A stretch of DNA of 64,000 bases. Origin: Symbiodinium natans (Eukaryota; Sar; Dinophyceae; Suessiales; Symbiodiniaceae). The notes below the pieces were generated by a model. That model searched no databases. It was not told where the DNA came from and saw only the letters and a list, made by a program, of their open reading frames with translations. Positions 10,580 to 21,570 of the stretch are shown piece by piece. The position numbers and the translations under genes were made by a program. The first letter of the stretch is position 1. Every line of letters begins with the position of its first letter. Where the stretch lies: contig CAJNDS010002390.1 of assembly GCA_905221605.1 (NCBI GenBank), positions 94,239 through 158,238 on the forward strand, written 5' to 3'.

Positions 10580-10853
10580 TTAGGGTTTAGGGTTTAGGGT
10601 TTGGGGTTTGGGGTTTGGGGTTTGGGGATTGGGGATTGGGGTTTCGGGTTTGGGGCTGAGTGCGGGACGCGCTGTTCCTGCCTTCGACCCGTTCAGGAAC
10701 TTCGTCAGCATTGCGGATTGGCCTCGACAAATGCGGGCTAAGTGGGTTGAAGCTTCGGAGATTTCCACCCTTGAGCGTTTAGGATGTTCGCCGAAGGTCA
10801 CCCCTACACCCCCCCCCCCCCCCCCGCCCCCTCACATAAAAGCTCTATTCTAA
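10580..10853. other. Unique island with opposing open frames
   Basis: Between a TTTGGGG array and a poly-C run (10810-10823). Open on plus (10608-10853) and minus (10580-10801). The outer parts are repeat translations; the middle (about 10660-10800) has no recognised domain. Confidence 0.2.
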
Positions 10854-11241
10854 GATGTCCAAACCAAGGTTACTGGGAGGTTCATGGGCAATCACCACTG
10901 GGCTCTCAAGTTGGGTAACTATAGCTACCAGTGGTTCTGACCCGTTTTGGGGTCTCTGAGAACTCGATGTCCAACTACCTTAAGCTTGAGGGTGTCGGGT
11001 TTCGGGGTTTAGGGTTGAGGGCTTGGCAGAAGAAATGGTGCCGGAAACTCCCATCAGTTTAGGGGTCGTCCTTACCCAACGATCTGGCGAGTTTAATGTG
11101 TGGAAAAATTAGGCGTTCTTGCTTCTGAGGGCGGCACAAAACGACAAAAACCCTACTGCTTGTGAGAGAGTGTAAGGCCGAGCCAGAAGGCAAGCGGGAG
11201 CTGTACAAAGGCAACGGCCAGGGTGCACGGAGGAAGCTGCG

Positions 11242-11365
11242 GCTTGACTGACCCAAGCGGAGGCCGAAAAAGAGAGAGGAAACGGCCGCTTGACTGACCC
11301 AAGCGGAGGCCGGCAAGAGAATGGGAAGCTGTGGGTCTTGACTGACCCAAGCAGGGGCCGACAAA
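11242..11365. repeat. Tandem repeat, 3 copies of about 47 bp
   Basis: CTTGACTGACCCAAGC followed by G/A-GGGCCG-type sequence starts at 11243, 11289 and 11337. It lies just 3' (coding direction) of the PhzF relic, so it could be 3' untranslated or intergenic sequence. Confidence 0.75.
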
Positions 11366-11472
11366 GGTATGATCATTCATACTTATGACCGGTGTACCTG
11401 ATGTGGCTACTGGTCGCAACCTTTTCGAGAGCTCTGCTGGCTCAATTTGTCTCTTGCGAAAGCGGCGAGGAG

Positions 11473-12409
11473 CTAGCGGGCTTGCGCTACGCAGCCTCCC
11501 CGCGTAGTTGACCACGGCTGCCTCGGCATCCCCGGGACAATGCATAGCTTGCAGCTCTCGGCGGCTGCAGTGCCCGCACCCACTGGCCATGCCGGTGCGT
11601 GCTGCGTGCGTTTGGCGTACAGCGTCGTCAGCGCCACCATGGACGAGCCGGTCGCGGAGTCTTCGTTCACGCCGAGGTGCGGGCAGAAGACGCGGTAGAC
11701 TATGTCATAGCCGCCGCCACGGTGGCTGCGTCGTTGGTTGAAGCTGGCGACGACAATGTTGCGAGCTTCCACGCTGCGCGCCAGCGCCGCACAGTCCGGT
11801 TGCAGCTTGAGGACGTCAGCATCGCTTGGCAGGAGCAGCAGCAAGCCCAGATCCCACTCACCTTGAAACTGCACGCCAGAAACATCGATGCCCAATGCAG
11901 CGCAGACCGTCACCTCCACCGGCGTTTCCCTTGATTCAAAGGCTCCGTGTTCTAGGATGATGTCGGCGACGCTGTCTTCTTGCGCCGTCACTCGAATTGG
12001 CGCATCTGCAAAGGCGCTGTGGAAGTGCAGGCACTGCCGCGGTGGCTCATCTTGGTCCTGCTGGCGTGCTGCTTGCGGCGCCGGCGGCTGTAGTGCGAAT
12101 CCTGCTGCCAGTGTTCCATGCCCACACGTCCTGTACTCGTTCCAGCGGGAGAGAACCACTGGATATCGTAGCCGCAGCAGTCCTCACGTCGACTGTCGCG
12201 CGGCCTCACGAACACGGTCACGCACTTTTCAGTTGTTCGTGGTCATCGACGGCAGCGAGTGCGGCGGTGGCGGGCGCGGGCATGGCTTCGTAGGCCGCGA
12301 GCAGGCGCACGGCCACCGCACTACCAGAGCCATGCAAGGCGTCTTGCGTGAACGTATTGACCACGCGCAGCGCAGCCGCCGGCGGGGCTTCCATCATAGC
12401 CTGTGTCAT
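11473..12409 (-). pseudogene. PhzF-family isomerase relic, frame broken
   Basis: The PhzF/DapF-like fold contains isomerases of the phenazine biosynthesis PhzF family. Three conserved blocks occur in the right order on the minus strand but in different frames: an N-terminal VVNTFTQDALHGSGSAVAV block (12409-12218, starting at an ATG), then FVRPRD...GYDIQWFSP (from about 12221), then CGHGTLAA and, later, GVNEDSATGSSM (12159 down to 11473). Frame changes fall near 12220 and near 12150. Together they cover most of a roughly 280-residue family member. The first break falls where family members carry the S-E-T segment with the conserved catalytic Glu, and no Glu is seen there. The part after about 11570 no longer follows the family well and may contain a third break. 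Short introns cannot be excluded, but the frames abut without splice signals, so a decayed gene or sequence errors are more likely. Confidence 0.7.
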
Positions 12410-12645
12410 GGCACAACACTACTACTACATGGCACCCGAAAAAAGCTACTTCTGGTGTCTCTCAAGTCAAGGCATGAGATGCCACATGAAGAGAAGAACG
12501 TTCCCACAAACCCTGAAGCCCCACCCATATGGAGCATCCCAACAAAGAGATGTGCGAAGTATATCCCTGAAGGAGCTTCAGGGTTTAGGGTTCGGGTTTA
12601 GGGCTTGTGGGGTTTCGGGTTTAGGGTTCAGGGTCTAGAACCCAA

Positions 12646-12696
12646 CCCTTGAGCCCACAGGCCTCGCTCCATGAGCTCCTTCACCATGAGCTTCAC
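12646..12696 (-). CDS. Exon-like island, unknown product
   Basis: The minus strand encodes VKLMVKELMERGLWAQG, an amphipathic helical stretch, in a short island between a TTTAGGG-derived tract and a CCCTAAA array (12711-12765). Probably an internal exon; product unknown. Confidence 0.4.
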
Positions 12697-12831
12697 TCCT
12701 TGGGGGAGGCACCCTAAACCCTAAACCCTAAACCCTAAACCCCAAACCCTAAACCCTAAACCCTAAGGCAGCTCCCAGTAAGGGCTTTGGGGACAGAGGG
12801 CTTCGGGTAATCCTAAAAAGGGTTTAGGGTG

Positions 12832-12912
12832 CACCCTAAACCCTAAACCCTAAACCCTAAACCCTAAACCCTAAACCCTAAACCCTAAACCCTAAACCCT
12901 AAACCCTAAACC
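12832..12912. repeat. CCCTAAA array
   Basis: Eleven perfect units. From here to 13.5 kb the sequence is mostly drifted CCCTAAA/CCCCAAA repeat, with one unique island at 13180-13290. Confidence 0.9.
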
Positions 12913-13995
12913 CCAAGGGTTCGGGGGTTTAGGGTTTGGGGGTGAGGTTGCGGGAGGGAGAACTCAGGCATGGGCAGGGCTTAGGGGGTTTGTGAGGAAT
13001 GGAGAGCTTTGTAGGGTTTGGGGTTTAGGGTTTAGGGTACCGAAACCCTAACCCCAAAACCCCCAAACCCGGCCCAAACCCAACAAAGAAGCCGAAGCCC
13101 TGAAACGTCCTAAGCCCTGAAACATATCCCAAGCCCCAACACATCCCAAACCCTAAGCCCTGTTCCAACCTTAAAGCGCTAGGGGGCTCTGTGGGCAAGC
13201 GCGGGTTTGGGTTTCTTTGCTGCCGAACCTCAAGAGGGACCGTGACATCCTCAGCTGCCTTTACATGCCGTCAGAACCTGTGGTAGCCAAAACCCTAAGC
13301 CCTAAACCCTAAACCCCAAACCCCAAAACCCTGAACCCCAAACCCAAAACCCAAAACTCATGAACGCCAAACCCTAAGCCCTCAAGTCCCAAACCCTAAG
13401 TCCCAAACCCTAAGTCTAAACCCTAAGTCTAAACCCAACAATAAATTGTAAGCCCTAAACCCTAAACCCTAAACCCCTAAACCCCTAAACCCCTAAACCC
13501 CTAAACCCCTAAACCCCTAAACCCTAAACCCTAAACCCTAAACCCAATTGACCCTTAGCCTGGGACATTGGCGCTCATGGGCCTTCGGCGGGCCCTGGAC
13601 CATCAGCCTTGGGGGGCCGTTGCCCAAAGCCCCGTGGTTTGTATGCTTTAGGGTTCACCCTAGACCCTAAACCCTAAACTCTAAACTCTGAACCATGGGC
13701 TGTTGGAGCTTTTAGAACTGCTTCGGGGTTTTGAGGGTTGTTTGTTCAAAGGTTCTGTGCGTTTCGGGGTAAAAAGGTGTAGGGTTCGGGTTTCGGGCTT
13801 AGGGTCGGTCCAGGAAAGCTAAGACTGCACCTGATGTAACGTCAGTGTGTATGGCTTCGGGTTTCGGGTTTTAGGGTCTAGGGGTTGAGGCTTCGGGGGT
13901 TCAGGGGGTTTAGGGTTTAGGGTTTAGGGTTTCGGGTTTAAGTTTAGGGTTTAGGGTTTGGGGTTTAGGGTTTAGGGCTTAGGGTTTAGGGTCAC

Positions 13996-14079
13996 ATCCA
14001 AGTGCAAGACGTGCGCTTGCCCCCAACAGGCTTCGAGGAGAGCTTCAACCTCGGGCAGCGCTGCGAGTGTAGCTTCAGC
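13996..14079 (-). CDS. Exon-like island, unknown product
   Basis: 28 open codons on the minus strand, reading AEATLAALPEVEALLEACWG then QAHVLHLD. It has strongly protein-like composition (Ala/Leu/Glu helix) and is bordered by a CCCTAAA array upstream and TTTAGGG-type repeat downstream in the coding direction. Product unknown; probably an internal exon. Confidence 0.5.
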
Positions 14080-14189
14080 CCCTAAAACCTAAACCCTAAA
14101 CCCTAAACCCTGAACCCTAAACCCTGAACCCTAAACCCCTAAACCCCTGAACCCTAAACTCTAAACTCTAAACCCTCAACCCTCAACCC

Positions 14190-14380
14190 TAAACCCCTAA
14201 ACCCCTAAACCCCTAAACCCCTAAACCCCTAAACCCCTAAACCCCTAAACCCCTAAACCCCTAAACCCCTAAACCCCTAAACCCCTAAACCCCTAAACCC
14301 CTAAACCCCTAAACCCCTAAACCCTAAACCCCTAACTAAACCCCTAAACCCTAAACCCTAAACCCTAAACCCTAAACCCT
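14190..14380. repeat. CCCCTAAA array (copy 1)
   Basis: About 17 homogeneous 8-bp CCCCTAAA units ending in the irregular motif AAACCCCTAACTAAACCCC. The same irregular end closes the array at 15139-15291. Confidence 0.9.
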
Positions 14381-15138
14381 AAACCTTCAACAAAAGGGGG
14401 TAGCCCAAAGCGAGTGTCGGGTTTTCGGGCTAGGGTGGCAGGGCGGGTTTGGCGTTAGGGTTTATTTTAGGGTTTGGGGTTTAGGGCTTAGGGCTTAGGG
14501 TTTGGGGTTTGGGGTTTGGGGCTTTGGGTCTAGGGTCTAAGGTTTGACTTCGAGGACACACGAAAGCGATCCCCGGACCAGGGTTGGGATAAGCACTCGG
14601 CCCGTTAACCGGGCCCCCTGGCAATCACGGAACCAAACCTGAACTCCACGTGGACTTACGGTTTAGGGTTTAGGGTTTCGGGTTTGGGGTTTAGCCACTT
14701 TAAGGGGGCAACCCTGAAAAAGCGTTCCTAAGCCCCATGAATCCGGAAAAACCCTCGAACCCTTGACCCGGAATCCTAGACCCTAAGATCCTTTGCCCTT
14801 GAAGCCCTCCTAACCCCCAAGACCTGAACCCCTCCCTCCCTCAACCCCGGAAGTACTAAACCACTCTTAAAATCCCCACAAAAAGGTGGAACGGTGTGGG
14901 GGGGAGGGGGGGAGAAACCTTCAACTGAGGAACCTTAAAACCGTTCAAAACCACCCCCCCCCCCCCAAACAAAAAAACAAAAAAAAAAAAAAATGCCCCA
15001 AACCCGAAACCAAAAACACCCTTCAAAGGCCCAAAACACCTTCAAAGACCCTACACAAATCTGCAAAGACCCTTACAAGAAACCCTTGATTGAACCCCCC
15101 CCCCCCAGAAAAAAATTTAAAAAAAGCCAGGGGGATGG

Positions 15139-15291
15139 GTAAACCCCTAAACCCCTAAACCCCTAAACCCCTAAACCCCTAAACCCCTAAACCCCTAAAC
15201 CCCTAAACCCCTAAACCCCTAAACCCCTAAACCCCTAAACCCCTAAACCCCTAAACCCCTAAACCCCTAAACCCTAAACCCCTAACTAAAC
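15139..15291. repeat. CCCCTAAA array (copy 2)
   Basis: About 17 CCCCTAAA units with the same terminal irregularity as the array 950 bp upstream, so the two are copies of one block. The region between (14400-15138) holds unique and homopolymer-rich sequence (poly-C with poly-A at 14955-14993) with no supported gene. Confidence 0.9.
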
Positions 15292-15483
15292 CCCCAAGCC
15301 CTAAGCCCTAAACCCTAAACCCTAAACCCCAAGCCCTAAGCCCTAAATCCTAAACCCTAAACCCAAAACCCTAAACCCTAAACCCAAAACCCTAAACCCT
15401 AAACCCCAAACCCTAAACCCTAAACCCTAAACCCCAAACCCTAAACCCTAAACACCAAACCCTAAACCCTAAACAAAAAGGGG

Positions 15484-15582
15484 CACGCCGGGGGTCCCTG
15501 GCTGGTCGGCTTCCGCGGCCAGCTCCATTGATGCCAGGTGCTTCTCCACAACCTCCCGTGGACGCTGAGCGAAGTAGACCCT
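15484..15582 (-). CDS. Exon-like island, unknown product
   Basis: 33 open codons on the minus strand, including RVYFAQRPREVVEKHLASME and a following acidic Ala-rich stretch. It looks like genuine coding sequence and starts just downstream (coding direction) of CCCTAAA-type repeat. Product unknown. Confidence 0.5.
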
Positions 15583-16252
15583 CACCCCAATGTTTAGGGT
15601 TTAGGGCTTTGGGTTTGGGGTTTAGGGTTTAGGGTTTAGGGTTTAGTGTTTAGGGTTTGGGGTTTAGGGTGTATATAGGGTCATGCCGCTAAAACAAGCC
15701 CGTCAAAGTCCTGTACTCCGGCGTTCTGGAGTGTACACCAGTCGGAGCATTGCTCAGGTCACTTGTTGGAACAGACACTAAGCCTCCTGTGCAGGCCCCC
15801 CCCCCCCACCCTTTTGAAGTGCAATCGTTGTTCAGGGGCTTTGTGTTTCAGGGTTTAGGGTTTAGGGCTGAGGCTGCTTAAGGCATTTCAGGTTTCAAAA
15901 TTAATTCCCAGTCAGCGGGGCCTCACTCCCCCCCCCCCCCCCCCCACTCAGGTTAGAACCGCAAAACTCGACTCTATGGTCCCATGCCCATGAGCCCTAA
16001 GCCAACCCTCAACCCTAAACCCGAGCCCAGGGAGCGAGTGCCTTGATCCCAATGCACTCGGGGAGCCTCGCCGCCGAAATGCCAGGGGTGGTTTGGGGTT
16101 CAGGGTTCTGAGTTTAGGGGCGCTTTGGGCCGGCAAGAATCCCAACACTCTCCCCTGCCATGGTTCATGGAGATTAAGCCCCAGACCCTGCACTCTCTAA
16201 GCCCTAAACGCCTAAACCATGGGACGACAGGCGAGTAGCCCGCTGCTGTCGG

Positions 16253-16348
16253 GTACCCAAAGGCTCCAATGTAGTTCCTTGTTGGGTTAGTTATAGGGGA
16301 TGTTAGTATGCTACCCCAAAAAGGTACTACATAGGAGCCTTTGGGTAA
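16253..16348. mobile_element. MITE-like hairpin element
   Basis: Terminal inverted repeats of about 24 bp: TACCCAAAGGCTCCAATGTAG at the left, and at the right the reverse complement of TACCCAAAGGCTCCTATGTAG. It is 96 bp in all and non-coding. A minus-strand frame through it (16100-16405) is not considered a gene. Confidence 0.75.
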
Positions 16349-16570
16349 GCACCACATGGACGGTAGCTTAGTACAGTGAGGTGTAGAGTATATCATGGAT
16401 ACCAAGACGGGGCCAAGCGACTTCGGTCGGAGCCCCGAACATGCCCTAAACCCTAAACCCTACACCCTAAACCCTAAACCCTAAACCCTAAGCCCTAAAC
16501 CCTAAACCCTAAACCCTAAACCCTAAGCCCTAAACCCTAAGCCCTAAACCCTAAGCCCTAAGCCCTAAGC

Positions 16571-16648
16571 CACGAACTCCACGGTGGCCCTGTGAGAGCC
16601 GGACTTGATCAGCAGCTGCGTCGACGGGCCGTCGCTGGCGCCTGGCAC
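16571..16648 (-). CDS. Exon with GC donor in a repeat unit, unknown product
   Basis: 26 open codons on the minus strand, PGASDGPSTQLLIKSGSHRA then TVEFV. At its 3' end the sequence continues GTG|GCTTAGGGC, so a GC splice donor would lie inside the first telomere-type unit, exactly as at the proven ankyrin junction at 48816. Product not identified. Confidence 0.5.
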
Positions 16649-17129
16649 CACCCAAAATAACCTCTAAATCATCGACACAGTGAGCCTCAATCCTAAACCC
16701 TACACCCTAAAACCCGCAACCCTCAACCCTCATCCTTCAACCCCAAGCCCCCTAAAATCACCGTGGCTGACTCCGAAACCCCAAGCTTCTTGCTCGGAGG
16801 GCAGCCTCGATTCAAGATGCTTAGGTTGGCAGGCCGTAGGGCTTTGTAACCTCACCCAGTTCGTTTGCTGGGAGTGGCTGCTGCAGCCCTAAACCCTCCA
16901 CCCTGAACCCCAAACCCTAAACCCCAGAACCCTACACCCTACACCATGAACCCCAAGCCCTAAACCCTAAACCCTAAACCCTAGACCCTAAACCCTAAAC
17001 TCGAGAAGTCGAAGGCGCCCAAGGAGGGGAGTGCTCTTCTTCGGTTTTCAGTAACCAATGGGAAGCAAAAAACACATACTGTTTGGGCTACTTACCCATA
17101 ATATATGGAACCCAGAACCCAAAAATCTT

Positions 17130-17722
17130 TTTTAAAGAATACTAATAATTATGACAACAATGATAGTAATGACAACACTAATAATAATTCATAATCATAG
17201 TAATATTAACAATAATAATCATGACATAATAAAAGAAAGAAATATGAGTATGATTATAATAATTCATAACAATAATAATAAATAATGACAATAATTACAA
17301 AAATAACAATATTAACAATAATAACAATAATAACAATATTAACAATAATAACAATAATAACAATAATAACAATAATAAAAAATCGCAATAATAACAATAT
17401 TAACAATAGTAACAATAGTAACAATATAACAATAATAACAATAATAACAATAATAACAATAATAACAATAATAACAATAATAACAATAATAACAATAATA
17501 ACAATAATAACAATAATAACAATTATAAGAATAATAACAATAATAACAATAATAACAATAATAACAATAATAACAATAATAACAATAACAACAAAAATGA
17601 CAAAAACAACAATAATAACAATAATAACAATGATAACAATGATAACAATGATAACAATGATAACAATGATAACAAGAATGACAGTAGTAACAATAATAAC
17701 AATAATAACAGGAATGATCACA

Positions 17723-17756
<34 letters not shown>

Positions 17757-17884
17757 CAATAACAGTAATAATGATAACAAAATAATACTGGAAATAAGAA
17801 TCATACTAATAATAATAACCATAAAAAAAAAGGATAACAATAACAATAATAATAATTAATGATACTAATTGTAACAATAGTAAA

Positions 17885-17950
<66 letters not shown>

Positions 17951-17960
17951 TAGTGTACTG
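17130..17960. repeat. AT-rich AAC/AAT microsatellite block
   Basis: About 830 bp of TAACAATAA-type units, with (GAT)n at 17722-17755 and (AAT)n at 17885-17951. It is the largest AT-rich block in an otherwise mixed window. Long frames through it (II-V and TIITI repeats on the two strands) are artefacts. Confidence 0.95.
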
Positions 17961-18309
17961 CTGAACAGCCTAGTCTCCGCGCTGAGGCCCCCGACGCCGC
18001 TTCTGCTTAGTCTCCTCGGAGAGGACGAAGGCTTCGGAGAAGGCCACCTGGCGCAACAGAAAGTCGACCCTGAACCCTAAACCCTAAACCCTAAACCCAA
18101 GACCCTAAACCCTAAATCCTCAACCCTTAACCCTTAACCCAAACCCTAAACCCCAAGGTTGAGGGTTTACGAAGTCCAACCACCCCTCGGCAATTGAGGC
18201 GCCTGTGCCATAAAAGCTGTTTGGAACGTTTATTGTGAAGGAATGCAGACTAAGGTTAACCTCTTGGGATTGTATGCCCCAAAAAAGTGAAAGGTTACCT
18301 ACTCTACTA

Positions 18310-18730
18310 CTAATGAAGGTGCAATTCAGCTCTGCTAGTAGGGCTTAGGGTTTCGGGTGGCTTGAGCGAAGGGGGGGGGGGGGGGCTTAACCCTAAACCC
18401 TGAACCCTAACCCTAAACCCTAAACCCCAAGGGGGGTCTCGAAACGTCTGGGCGTCCCAACCCACTCGCCCGTCTCCAGAAGCGTTTGCACCTGTCGTGG
18501 TGGGACCGCCCAGGGGCACGGAGTCGGACTTAGGGTTTAGGGCTTCTCGCCGCGCCGCGGCAGTAGATTTCATGCGGAGATGGCGCCCCAACACACCCAG
18601 GGGGTGTGAGGGGGCGGCATATGTCGGGGCGGTGTATATTGACGTTGGAGCCACCACAACCAGAAAGGTTGGGCATTTTTCCCATCCCCTGCTTACGCAG
18701 GCATCCACCCAACTTTTTTCCTTTTAGGGT
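18310..18730. other. Unique block with opposing open frames
   Basis: About 400 bp with little repeat, open on minus (18310-18708) and plus (18497-18727). No domain is recognisable on either strand. Unassigned. Confidence 0.2.
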
Positions 18731-19084
18731 TTCGGACTAACGCCCTGAATTCCCACTTCCCACCCCCATCCTTCGAACGGTTGGGTAGGAGAGGTTCGGG
18801 CAGGTGGAGGGGGTCCAGGAGTGAGGGGGACCCCGTCCTTTAACCCCCTTCATAGAGCTTCTTGTGGGGGTCGTAGAGTTGATGCTCCGGCTTGTTGCCT
18901 AGGATTAGACGTCGCTTGGTCAGAGGCTTTGGCAGGGGTTTTTGAGCAAGCGACAGTATGCAATCAATGCCTACACCCCAATCCAAAGGTCAACCATGCT
19001 GAAGGCATCAGATTTGATTATGATTAGAGTAGTTCTAGCAATTCATGGAATTCGTCGTTTTAATTGCCCTCGCTTTACCGTCTG

Positions 19085-19215
19085 TCGGCTCAAGGAGGGC
19101 AGGGGGCCAGGGCGGCGGGGGGGGGGCAGGGGGGGGCGGGGGGGGCGGCAGCAGGGCTCTGGTCCCTGAACACGCTCCGGCAGGGGTCCGGCACCAGGGG
19201 GCTCCGGAGGGGGGG
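19085..19215. repeat. G-rich GGGGGCGG low-complexity tract
   Basis: Runs of G with short interruptions (AGGGGGCC, GGCGGGGGG). Three plus frames through it encode only Gly/Arg/Gln/Ala. Potential G-quadruplex DNA, not a gene. Confidence 0.7.
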
Positions 19216-19477
19216 CCCAGGATTAGGGTTTCTTAATAATACTTGAGAATTTCAGAAGGGGGGCGGGATACCCCAGCTCACGCTCAACACAACTCTTTAG
19301 GCTTGCATAGCAAGTCCAAGCGATGGTGTTAGTCGCTGTCGGGTGTAGTGCTGGGTCCAGGCATTTTCTAGGGTGGGTACGGCCTAAGCAGGCCTGGGTG
19401 GGAATTTAGGGTTTAGGGTTTAGGGTTTTGGGTTTTAGGGCTTATAGGGCTTATAGGGTTTAGGGCCAGGGTGGAGG

Positions 19478-19783
19478 GTGGAGTCCAAGTCGAGTTCTGA
19501 GGAAGATGTTCCGAACCACGCTACCATCACAAAGTGTGGGCTCAAATGTCATGTTGAGAAAGCAGTGGAAGGCGAAGAAACGGCCGATGAACGCCCCCAA
19601 ACCCTCAACCTTCGCAGAAAAAAAACAAACCTCGCGATATCCCGTACCCTACCACCAGTGAGCACGAGCAGAAGCAACAGCAAAAGCGCCAGCAAACTAA
19701 AAGGAAATGCCTTCAGAGAACTTAGAGCCGAATCCCTGTCAAAAAGGCCCGAGCGTTCCCCTCTAAGATGTGGTTTTGAATAA
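19478..19783 (+). other. 101-codon open frame, unknown
   Basis: One of the few long plus-strand frames in mostly repeat-free DNA. It begins MESKSSSEEDV and is rich in Ser, Lys, Arg and Glu with no recognised domain. Only a small part (QTLNLRR) looks like a repeat translation. It could be an intrinsically disordered protein or chance. Confidence 0.25.
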
Positions 19784-20090
19784 GCTCCCTTAAAACCCCC
19801 CTTTTACAAAAGTACGTACAAAGTGGTGCCTTAAATATTAAACCCTAAGGCCGAAAAACCTTGGATGCATTTCCCTAGCGTCTCTTTCGTTCGGCTCCTC
19901 TACTTACTGCTCGCAATGCGCCTGGGCTGGTTTCCCGCAGACTTCATGCTGGTCTCCACCATTCGCAATGCTCGACCTAAACCCAAACCCAAAACCCTAA
20001 ACCGTAAACCATAAACCCCTAAACCCCAAAACCCCTAAACCCCTAAACCCTAAGCCCTAAACCCTAGGCCCTAGACCCTAAACCCCATTT

Positions 20091-20168
20091 TGGGAAATGG
20101 CCATCTTTGGACGCGGAGCTCAGCCCGTCGCCAGCTGCTGGGCGCGAACCAGCTTCCTTGCGTTCTGT
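20091..20168 (-). CDS. Exon-like island, unknown product
   Basis: 26 open minus-strand codons, TERKEAGSRPAAGDGLSSAS and on, in a unique island after CCCTAAA-type repeat on the plus strand. The composition is disordered-linker-like. Product unknown. Confidence 0.4.
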
Positions 20169-20593
20169 GGGTTCAGGGTTTAGGGGTTTAGGGGTTCAGG
20201 GTTTAGGGGTTAAGGGGCTTAGGTTATAGGGTTGCTTAGGGTTTAGGGTTTCGTCTGACGTTTGGGGTTTAAGTTTAGGGGTTAGGGTTTGGGGTTTAGG
20301 GTTTGGGGTTTAGGCTTTTAGGGTTTAGGGTGGTTTATTACAAGGCTCGGGGCCGAAGATTGACCCGAAACCGAAGTTTCTACAGCAACTGTCCGGAGAC
20401 ACCTCGAAACAAAAACAATAACCTCTGGAGGCGGCCAACGACATTTCCTATCTATAAGAATGACCCTATAGTGGTATAGGGTACTATTTGGGGGTTCTAC
20501 TTTTGGGATCCTCCCAGGGGTCTGGGTAGAACCTCCATCAACACAATCTGATGATCTATGGTGTTTGAGACTGAGGAACCACACCGTTTACGG

Positions 20594-20647
20594 TCAGCCG
20601 AGGTACTTTCCTGATCCGTAGACCTTCAGCACGCCGTCTTGGAGCAC
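20594..20647 (-). CDS. Possible terminal exon, unknown product
   Basis: The minus strand encodes VLQDGVLKVYGSGKYLG then TGA at 20594-20596. The short beta-rich stretch is protein-like. It either ends the gene here or is spliced before the TGA. Product unknown. Confidence 0.4.
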   Translation of the reverse strand: MLQDGVLKVYGSGKYLG

Positions 20648-20739
20648 TGGGGCTACGCCTCGCTAGGGTTTAGGGCTTCTAGAGCTTGGGGCTTACAGGG
20701 CTTAGGGTTTACTTCTTAGCCCCTGCCGCATCAGCCAAC

Positions 20740-20835
20740 GATCCCTACATAGGCCATTCGTGGATGACTTTCCCGTAGCCCCCTACACAACCCCTAAGGT
20801 CCCTCATAAGGGGTTCCTCCTTGAGTCATCCCTAA
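20740..20835. repeat. Family B fragment
   Basis: ACAACCCCTAAGGTCCCTCATAAGGGGTTCCTCCTTGAGTC matches, in pieces, the CCCTAAGGT / AAGGGTCCCTCCTTTAGTC end of the family seen at 63720-63778 and 45410-45452. Confidence 0.45.
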
Positions 20836-21077
20836 ACACTAAATCCTAAACCCTAAACCCCAAACCCTAAACCCTAAACCCCAAACCCTAAACCCTAAAC
20901 CCTAAACCCTAAAGCTGATAAGCCCTGAGCCGATCTCAGCCCCAAGCTGACGCCCCTCAGAGCATAGGCTTCAATTAAGGATCCGATGCCGATCCCGTTT
21001 AGGGTTTAGGGCTTAGGGATTGGGGATTAGAATTTAGGGTTTAGGGTGGAGGGTTTTAGGGTTTTAGGGCTTAGGGC

Positions 21078-21260
21078 TTGGGGCTTCGGGTTCAGGGTTT
21101 TGCGGAGGGTGGTGTTGCTTTGTGCTGTGATGAGGTTGGCTTGACCCTTGCTTGCAAGCTTGCACTGAAGTGCGGCGAGGGTGCCTGTGGCGATGCGGAG
21201 GTCATTGAGGTGCTTGTGGACACACTGCATGTCCTGGCAACACGGCCGGGGAGGACTTAG
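21078..21260. other. Unique island open on both strands
   Basis: About 150 bp of unique sequence. Plus reads GGVALCCDEVGLTLACKLAL and GDAEVIEVLVDTLHVLATR; minus reads QCVHKHLNDLRIATGTLAAL. Both look protein-like. One strand is probably an exon; the neighbourhood favours minus, but the plus frame is at least as good. Confidence 0.3.
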
Positions 21261-21442
21261 GATTTAGGGCTCAGGGGCTCGGGTTTTGGGTCATCAAGAC
21301 ATGCCTTTCAACCGGAGAAGAACAGCTCCCAGGTACCCATCGCATGTCTACCCTAAACCCTAAACCCTAAACCCTAAACCCTGAACACTAAACCCTAAAC
21401 CCTAAGCCCTAAGCCCTAAACCCTAAACCCTAAACCCTAAAC

Positions 21443-21570
21443 CCTTCATGCTCGCGTGAGCAGCCGAGCCTCCATGGTGGCTAACATGATGTCGACAGAC
21501 TCGAGCCTGAGCGCCCCCGAGGATGACTCTCCTACTTGAAGGTCGTGGCACGGCCATATGGGCAGAAGAG
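21443..21570 (-). repeat. Exon-like island with an inverted copy at 55698-55803
   Basis: The island and its edges recur in reverse complement at 55698-55803, including TTCATGCTCGCGTGAGCAGC and GGTCGTGGCA...CATATGGGCAGAAGAGGG. This copy has about 22 extra bases (GTCGACAGACTCGAGCC and on). The minus strand of this copy is open (ALRLESVDIMLATMEARLLT then R, A, stop), suggesting the unit contains, or once contained, an exon. Confidence 0.7.

Noticed and set aside
11242-11365. CRISPR-like 24-bp repeat with spacers
   Set aside because: Only three copies, and the interval sequences resemble each other; an ordinary tandem repeat of about 47 bp.
16100-16405. 101-codon minus frame as a gene
   Set aside because: Its central part is the inverted-repeat element at 16253-16348 and its ends are repeat-derived.
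17254-17785. Long II-V and TIITI frames on both strands
   Set aside because: Translation of AAC/AAT microsatellite in all phases.
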